A DNA stretch of 64,000 nt from Pseudomonadota bacterium (lineage in GTDB: Bacteria; Pseudomonadota; Gammaproteobacteria; Burkholderiales; Chitinibacteraceae). The translations under genes and the position numbers were made by a program. Positions 59,171-64,000 of this stretch are shown here, piece after piece. The notes beneath the pieces were generated by a model. The model worked only from the letters and a program-made list of their open reading frames with translations, was not told the origin of the DNA and searched no databases. Every line of letters starts with the position of its first letter. Position 1 is the stretch's first letter. The DNA lies in the NCBI GenBank assembly GCA_018261735.1, contig JAGTRM010000015.1, positions 1 to 64,000 on the forward strand, written 5' to 3'.

Positions 59171-60430
59171 ATGGATAAATTAATGTTGGCGCGTCAACTG
59201 CCGAAGCGGGCAATGGCTTTGGTTCTGGCTGGCGGTCGCGGCAGTCGCTTGAAAGCATTGACCGACAATCGCGCCAAGCCGGCAGTCTATTTCGGCGGCA
59301 AATTCCGGATCGTCGATTTTGCACTTTCCAACTGCATCAACTCGGGCATCCGCCGCATCGGCGTGATCACGCAATACAAGTCGCATTCGCTGTTGCGCCA
59401 TCTGCAGCGCGGCTGGTCGTTCCTGCGCAGTGAATCCAATGAATTCGTCGATCTGCTGCCGGCGCAGCAGCGTGTGGACGAAGAGCATTGGTATCGCGGC
59501 ACGGCCGATGCCGTGTACCAGAATATGGATATCATCCGCGATTATTCGCCGGAATACGTCGTGATTCTCGCCGGTGATCATATCTACAAGATGGATTACT
59601 CGCGCATGCTGCTCGACCATGTCGAGCTGGGCGGAGAATGCACGGTGGGCTGCATTGAGGTTCCCCGAGCAGAAGCCAGTGCCTTTGGCGTGATGGCGAT
59701 TGATGACGGGCGCAAGATTTCCGCGTTCGTGGAAAAGCCAGCCAATCCGCCTGCCATGCCGGGCAAGGACGATACTTCGCTCGCCTCGATGGGCATCTAC
59801 ATCTTCAATGCCGATTACCTCTATCGCCTGCTCGATGAGGATCTGGCTGACGAACAATCCAGCCATGATTTCGGCAAGGACCTGATCCCCAAGGCGGTGG
59901 GCGAAGGGTGTGCCTTTGCGCATCCGTTCGGGCTTTCCTGCGTTTCCAGTGGTGAAAACGCGCCGTCCTATTGGCGTGATGTTGGCACGGTGGAGGCGTA
60001 TTGGGCTGCCAATCTCGACCTGGCCTCGGTGACGCCGGAGCTGGATGTCTACGACAAGACCTGGCCGATCTGGACTTACCAGGAACAGTTGCCGCCCGCC
60101 AAGTTCGTGCAGGATATCAACGGTTCGCATGGCATGACCCTGAACTCGCTGGTTTCAGGCGGCTGTATTGTCTGCGGCTCGCTGGTGATCAATTCCGTGC
60201 TGTTTTCCAAAGTGCGCGTCGATTCCTTCTGTACCATCGATTCGGCCGTGATTCTGCCCAGTGTCACCATCGGGCGGGGCAGCCGTTTGCGTCGCTGTGT
60301 GATTGACCGCGGTTGTGAAATTCCTGCCGGGCTTGTGGTCGGCGAAAATGTCGAAGAAGACAGCCGGCGCTTTGAACGCAGCGAGAACGGCGTGGTACTG
60401 ATCACGGCGGGCATGCTGAAGAAGTTGTAA
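59171..60430 (+). CDS. glgC: Glucose-1-phosphate adenylyltransferase
   Basis: 419 residues. Nucleotide loop [64 protein letters not shown] and a C-terminal beta-helix domain. It makes ADP-glucose, the committed step of glycogen synthesis. The N-terminal allosteric arginine/lysine region is typical of proteobacterial enzymes. AGAGGAG lies upstream of ATG 59171. Confidence 0.97.
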   Translation: MDKLMLARQLPKRAMALVLAGGRGSRLKALTDNRAKPAVYFGGKFRIVDFALSNCINSGIRRIGVITQYKSHSLLRHLQRGWSFLRSESNEFVDLLPAQQRVDEEHWYRGTADAVYQNMDIIRDYSPEYVVILAGDHIYKMDYSRMLLDHVELGGECTVGCIEVPRAEASAFGVMAIDDGRKISAFVEKPANPPAMPGKDDTSLASMGIYIFNADYLYRLLDEDLADEQSSHDFGKDLIPKAVGEGCAFAHPFGLSCVSSGENAPSYWRDVGTVEAYWAANLDLASVTPELDVYDKTWPIWTYQEQLPPAKFVQDINGSHGMTLNSLVSGGCIVCGSLVINSVLFSKVRVDSFCTIDSAVILPSVTIGRGSRLRRCVIDRGCEIPAGLVVGENVEEDSRRFERSENGVVLITAGMLKKL

Positions 60431-60476
60431 CCACGGTTTGAAATTGCCGATGGTTTTTACGATTGAAATGAACGGG

Positions 60477-60694
60477 TGTTATCGTGACATCCCGGGCTGA
60501 TGACAAACCCCGTGTTTTTGCAAATCGAGTGCAAGCGAGGCTCTCCCGCCGGTGGGCGGGAGCGGGGAGAGTGGGAATAAACCAAGCAAGGCTGCGGGTT
60601 GCAGCCATCGGGAAATTCGGTCGGGCTTGGCTCGACCGTGCCGAAGCTGGATGCTTGCCACTTGTCTGCAGCCTGTGGTGTTATCGTGACATCC
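60477..60694. repeat. 18-base direct repeats 200 bases apart, bracketed by a short inverted repeat
   Basis: GGTGTTATCGTGACATCC occurs at 60477-60494 and again at 60677-60694. AAATGAAC (60469-60476) precedes the first and GTTCATTT (60695-60702) follows the second. Between them a GC-rich hairpin CTCCCGCC/GGCGGGAG (60543-60562) is the only other structure. No gene lies in 60431-60719. Confidence 0.7.
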
Positions 60695-60719
60695 GTTCAT
60701 TTTGTCTATGGAACTCCCT

Positions 60720-62147
60720 ATGCGCATCCTCCACGTTTGTTCCGAACTTTACCCCTTGCTGAAAACCGGTGGCCTGGCCGATGTTGCCGGCGCTTTGCCG
60801 CTGGCCTTGAACCGGCAGGGCGCCGATACCCGCGTGCTGCTGCCGGGTTTCCCCGCGATTTTGGCGGGATTCCATTCCGCGGCCGAGGTCGTGCGCCTGC
60901 AGACGTTTGCGGGGCCTGCCCGGCTGCTGTTCGGGCATACCGAAGACGGAGTGGCGCTCTATGTGATAGATGCGCCGCAGCTTTACGAGCGCATTGGCAA
61001 TCCGTATCACGATGCGCAGCAGGAGGCTTATGCGGATAATTATCTGCGTTTTGCCTTGCTGGGCTGGGTGGCCGCGCAGCTGGCCGGCGGACTGGATGGC
61101 TGGTGGCGACCCGAAGTGGTGCACGGACATGATTGGCACGCAGGCCTGATGCCTGCCTATCTGGCCTCGCAGGGGCGCCCGGTCAAGTCGGTGTTCACGA
61201 TTCATAACCTGGCCTATCAGGGGCTTTTCCCAAGCCGATGCTTTGCCGAGCTGGATTTGCCAGCGAGTTTTTTCAGTTTGCACGGGCTGGAATACCATGG
61301 GCAGCTCTCGTTCATGAAGGCTGGCATCTTTTATGCTGACAGGATTACGACGGTGTCGCCCAGTTATGCGCGCGAAATCACCACGCCGGAACAGGGGTGC
61401 GGACTCGATGGCCTGTTGCGTGATCGCAGCAGCAATCTTTTTGGCATTTTGAACGGCGTGGACGAAGCGGTCTGGAACCCCAGCACGGATGACGCGATCG
61501 CGGAGCATTACAGTGCGGCCAAGCAGGCCGGCAAAGTGAAATGCAAGGCCAGGTTGCAGGGGCAGATGGGTCTGGCGGTGACCGAGGACAAACCGTTGTT
61601 TGCCGTGGTGAGCCGCTTGACCGAGCAAAAAGGGCTGCATCTGATCTTGGCCGGGCTGGGCGAAATAACGGCGCGAGGCGGCCAGATCGTGGTGCTGGGA
61701 AGCGGCGATGCCTGGATGGAAAATGCGTTCCGTGCGGCTGCAGAGGCCGATCCGGCGAATATCGCGGTAAAAATCGGTTATGACGAACGTTTCGCGCACC
61801 AGATCATGGCAGGAAGCGACATCATCATGGTGCCCAGCCGCTACGAGCCTTGCGGGCTGACCCAGCTTTACGGGCTCAAGTACGGCGCTTTGCCGCTGGT
61901 GCGGCGCGTGGGCGGGCTGGCGGATACCGTGGTCGACTGCAGCCTGGAAAACTTGACCGATGGCATCGCCACCGGCATGGTGTTCGATGAATTCAGCGAG
62001 AATGGCCTGACACAGGCGGTGCGCCGGGCTTTTGCCTTGTGGTCCCGCCCCAAGGACTGGAAAACCGTGCGCCGCACGGGCATGCAGCAGGATTTCGGCT
62101 GGCATGCCGCTGCCGAGCAATACCTGGCGCTCTATCGCGCTTTGTAA
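60720..62147 (+). CDS. glgA: Glycogen synthase (ADP-glucose)
   Basis: 475 residues from ATG 60720; ATGs at 60702-60708 in frame are alternatives. GT5 family: [13 protein letters not shown] (ADP-glucose-binding Lys), [26 protein letters not shown], and the C-terminal [17 protein letters not shown]. It extends alpha-1,4 chains. The second 18-base repeat ends 25 bases before the start. Confidence 0.96.
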   Translation: MRILHVCSELYPLLKTGGLADVAGALPLALNRQGADTRVLLPGFPAILAGFHSAAEVVRLQTFAGPARLLFGHTEDGVALYVIDAPQLYERIGNPYHDAQQEAYADNYLRFALLGWVAAQLAGGLDGWWRPEVVHGHDWHAGLMPAYLASQGRPVKSVFTIHNLAYQGLFPSRCFAELDLPASFFSLHGLEYHGQLSFMKAGIFYADRITTVSPSYAREITTPEQGCGLDGLLRDRSSNLFGILNGVDEAVWNPSTDDAIAEHYSAAKQAGKVKCKARLQGQMGLAVTEDKPLFAVVSRLTEQKGLHLILAGLGEITARGGQIVVLGSGDAWMENAFRAAAEADPANIAVKIGYDERFAHQIMAGSDIIMVPSRYEPCGLTQLYGLKYGALPLVRRVGGLADTVVDCSLENLTDGIATGMVFDEFSENGLTQAVRRAFALWSRPKDWKTVRRTGMQQDFGWHAAAEQYLALYRAL

Positions 62148-62172
62148 ACAGCCTGAGACTGGAGATACCCAA

Positions 62173-64000
62173 ATGACCATCGCCTTCGAGTATGACTCGC
62201 CCGGGAATGACGTTGAAGCGCTCAGAAGCTCGATTGCCAACAAGCTGGTGTTTGCCATTGGCAAGGATCCGATTGTGGCAGAACCGAAGGATTGGCTGAA
62301 TGCCACTTTTCTGGCCGTGCGCGACCGGCTGGTTGAACGCTGGATGCGCACTGCGCGAGCCCAGTATTCCCAGGATTCGCGTCGGGTCTATTATCTCTCG
62401 ATGGAGTTCCTGATTGGTCGGGCCTTGTCCAATGCCTTGATCGCCCTCGATATTTTTGACAATGTTAAATCGGCACTCAACGAGATGGGAGTTGAGCTGG
62501 ACGACATCGTTACCTCAGAACCGGATGCGGCTCTGGGTAACGGCGGCCTGGGCCGGCTGGCCGCGTGTTTCCTGGATTCCATGGCCACGCTGGGCATCCC
62601 GGGCATGGGCTATGGCATTCGCTATGACTATGGCATGTTCAAGCAGAACATCATCGATGGCCAGCAGGTGGAAACGCCCGATTACTGGCTTTCGGCGCTG
62701 AATGTCTGGGAATTTCCGCGCGACGAAGTGCACTACCAGATTCGCTTTGGCGGCAGGATCGAATTGCAGGGCGACAAGGTGCTGTGGGTCGATACCCAGG
62801 ATGTGCGCGCCGTGGCTTACGATTACATCGTTCCCGGGTATCAAACTTCCGTCGCCAATACGCTGCGTCTGTGGTCGGCTCGGGCCAGCCGCGAAATCAA
62901 TCTTGGCAAATTCAACCAGGGTGACTATTTTGCCGCGGTAGAAGACAAGAACCATTCGGAAAACGTTTCGCGCGTGCTCTATCCGGATGATTCCTCTTAT
63001 GGCGGCAAGGAGCTGCGCCTGCGCCAGGAATATTTCTTTATTTCGGCCAGCCTGCACGACATCTTGAACCGTTATTTTGTTACCCACGAAACGCTCGACC
63101 AGTTGCCGGAAAAGGTGGCGATCCACCTCAACGATACCCATCCGGTGCTGGCGGTACCCGAGTTGATGCGCATCCTGCTCGATGAATACCTGCTCGACTG
63201 GAAAACCGCCTGGTCCTACACCCAGCGCATTTTCAGCTATACCAATCACACCTTGATGAGCGAGGCGCTGGAAACCTGGCCGGTGGACATGTTCGGCCGC
63301 CTGTTGCCGCGCCATCTGAAAATCATCTTCGATATCAATGAGCGTTTCCTCAAGGAAGTCGCGATCAAGATACCGGGCAATGCCGATTTCCTGCGCCGCG
63401 TTTCGCTGATCGATGAATCCGGCGAGCGCAAGGTGCGCATGGCCTGGATTGCCGTGGTTGCCAGCCACACGATCAATGGCGTTTCCGTGCTGCATTCGGA
63501 ACTGATGAAGGAATCGATTTTTGCCGATTTCTACCGGCTGTTCCCGGAACGTTTCACCAATGTCACCAATGGCATCACGCCACGGCGCTGGCTGGCGCAG
63601 GCCAATCGCCCGCTGGCGGCGCTGATCGACAAGACCATAGGCCAAAGCTGGCGCAGCAATTTGGAAGAACTGGCCGAACTGAAGCCCCATGCGGATTATC
63701 CGCAGTTCGTGGCGGAATTCCGTGCGGCCAAACTGGCCAACAAGGAGCATCTGTCGCGCTATGTCGCGCAGCGCATGGGCGGCTATATCGACCCGAACTC
63801 GTTGTTTGATGTGCAGGTGAAGCGCATCCACGAATACAAGCGCCAGTTGCTCAATGTGCTGCATGTGATCACGCGCTACAACCGCATCCTGAGAAACCCC
63901 GAGGCGGACTGGGTGCCGCGCGTGGTGATTTTTGCTGGCAAAGCGGCTTCCGCCTACAAGATGGCCAAGCTGATCATTCACCTGATCAATGATGTGGCGC
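62173..64000 (+). CDS. glgP: Glycogen phosphorylase (3' end cut by window edge)
   Basis: GT35 family, first about 609 residues. Visible: [79 protein letters not shown] and, at the cut, [19 protein letters not shown]. The PLP lysine, which lies about 60 residues further on, is outside the window. It releases glucose-1-P from glycogen. GGAGA lies upstream of ATG 62173; 25 bases after glgA. Confidence 0.96.
   Translation, partial: MTIAFEYDSPGNDVEALRSSIANKLVFAIGKDPIVAEPKDWLNATFLAVRDRLVERWMRTARAQYSQDSRRVYYLSMEFLIGRALSNALIALDIFDNVKSALNEMGVELDDIVTSEPDAALGNGGLGRLAACFLDSMATLGIPGMGYGIRYDYGMFKQNIIDGQQVETPDYWLSALNVWEFPRDEVHYQIRFGGRIELQGDKVLWVDTQDVRAVAYDYIVPGYQTSVANTLRLWSARASREINLGKFNQGDYFAAVEDKNHSENVSRVLYPDDSSYGGKELRLRQEYFFISASLHDILNRYFVTHETLDQLPEKVAIHLNDTHPVLAVPELMRILLDEYLLDWKTAWSYTQRIFSYTNHTLMSEALETWPVDMFGRLLPRHLKIIFDINERFLKEVAIKIPGNADFLRRVSLIDESGERKVRMAWIAVVASHTINGVSVLHSELMKESIFADFYRLFPERFTNVTNGITPRRWLAQANRPLAALIDKTIGQSWRSNLEELAELKPHADYPQFVAEFRAAKLANKEHLSRYVAQRMGGYIDPNSLFDVQVKRIHEYKRQLLNVLHVITRYNRILRNPEADWVPRVVIFAGKAASAYKMAKLIIHLINDVA

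Overview
The window is high-GC, gene-dense chromosomal DNA from a Gram-negative bacterium, most probably a betaproteobacterium. Order Neisseriales or a relative is my guess, with moderate confidence. The signs are a cysE-iscRSUA-hscBA-fdx-iscX cluster, a ureDAJBCEFG urease cluster, a second IF-1 paired with a cold-shock gene, a CsgG/DUF4810/DUF799 (GNA1162-type) lipoprotein operon, and several families of short dispersed palindromic repeats. No identification by search was possible.

Layout. 1-3000: three oxidoreductases (quinone-reductase-like, the first cut by the window edge; SDR; old yellow enzyme). 3100-5500: prmB and rhlE. 5580-5800: a possible small RNA and tRNA-Leu(TAA). 5880-10362: a good sigma-54 promoter match, a 17-codon leader, a large hybrid sensor kinase with an NCS1-permease-like sensor, and its LuxR-type response regulator. 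10380-12850: an AT-rich accessory stretch with an FRG-domain gene, a cluster of palindromic repeats, an imperfect direct repeat and two unknown genes. 13032-24772: urtABCDE (urea ABC importer) followed by ureDAJBCEFG (urease), all on the plus strand. 24774-28358: YkgJ-type protein, cold-shock protein, IF-1, HDOD protein and cyclopropane fatty acid synthase. 28638-34030: small unknown genes, the lipoprotein triad, a weakly coding stretch of about 1.4 kb with structured signals, and two envelope proteins. 34050-37633: nitroreductase, EamA transporter, EttA. 37781-44473 (minus): the whole ISC iron-sulphur cluster with cysE and an IscR operator. 44769-48405: a chemotaxis receptor and an EAL protein. 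48680-64000: the glycogen cluster glgB-(DUF805, DUF3422)-glgX-pgm-FadR-FadR-glgC-glgA-glgP, the last gene cut by the window end.

How it fits together. The central block reads as one nitrogen module. A membrane kinase with a permease-like sensor and a DNA-binding response regulator, probably under sigma-54 (nitrogen) control, lie just upstream of the urea importer and the urease that turns urea into ammonia. The glycogen block carries synthesis (glgC, glgA, glgB), degradation (glgP, glgX) and the hexose-phosphate link (pgm). It also encodes two near-duplicate FadR-family regulators behind a clear FadR/PdhR-type operator. The ISC block is a conventional assembly line with a recognisable type-1 IscR site at its head.

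The most interesting items are the transporter-fused kinase and its promoter/leader arrangement, the accessory island inserted between it and urtA, two candidate orphan small RNAs, and the duplicated FadR pair inside the glycogen genes.
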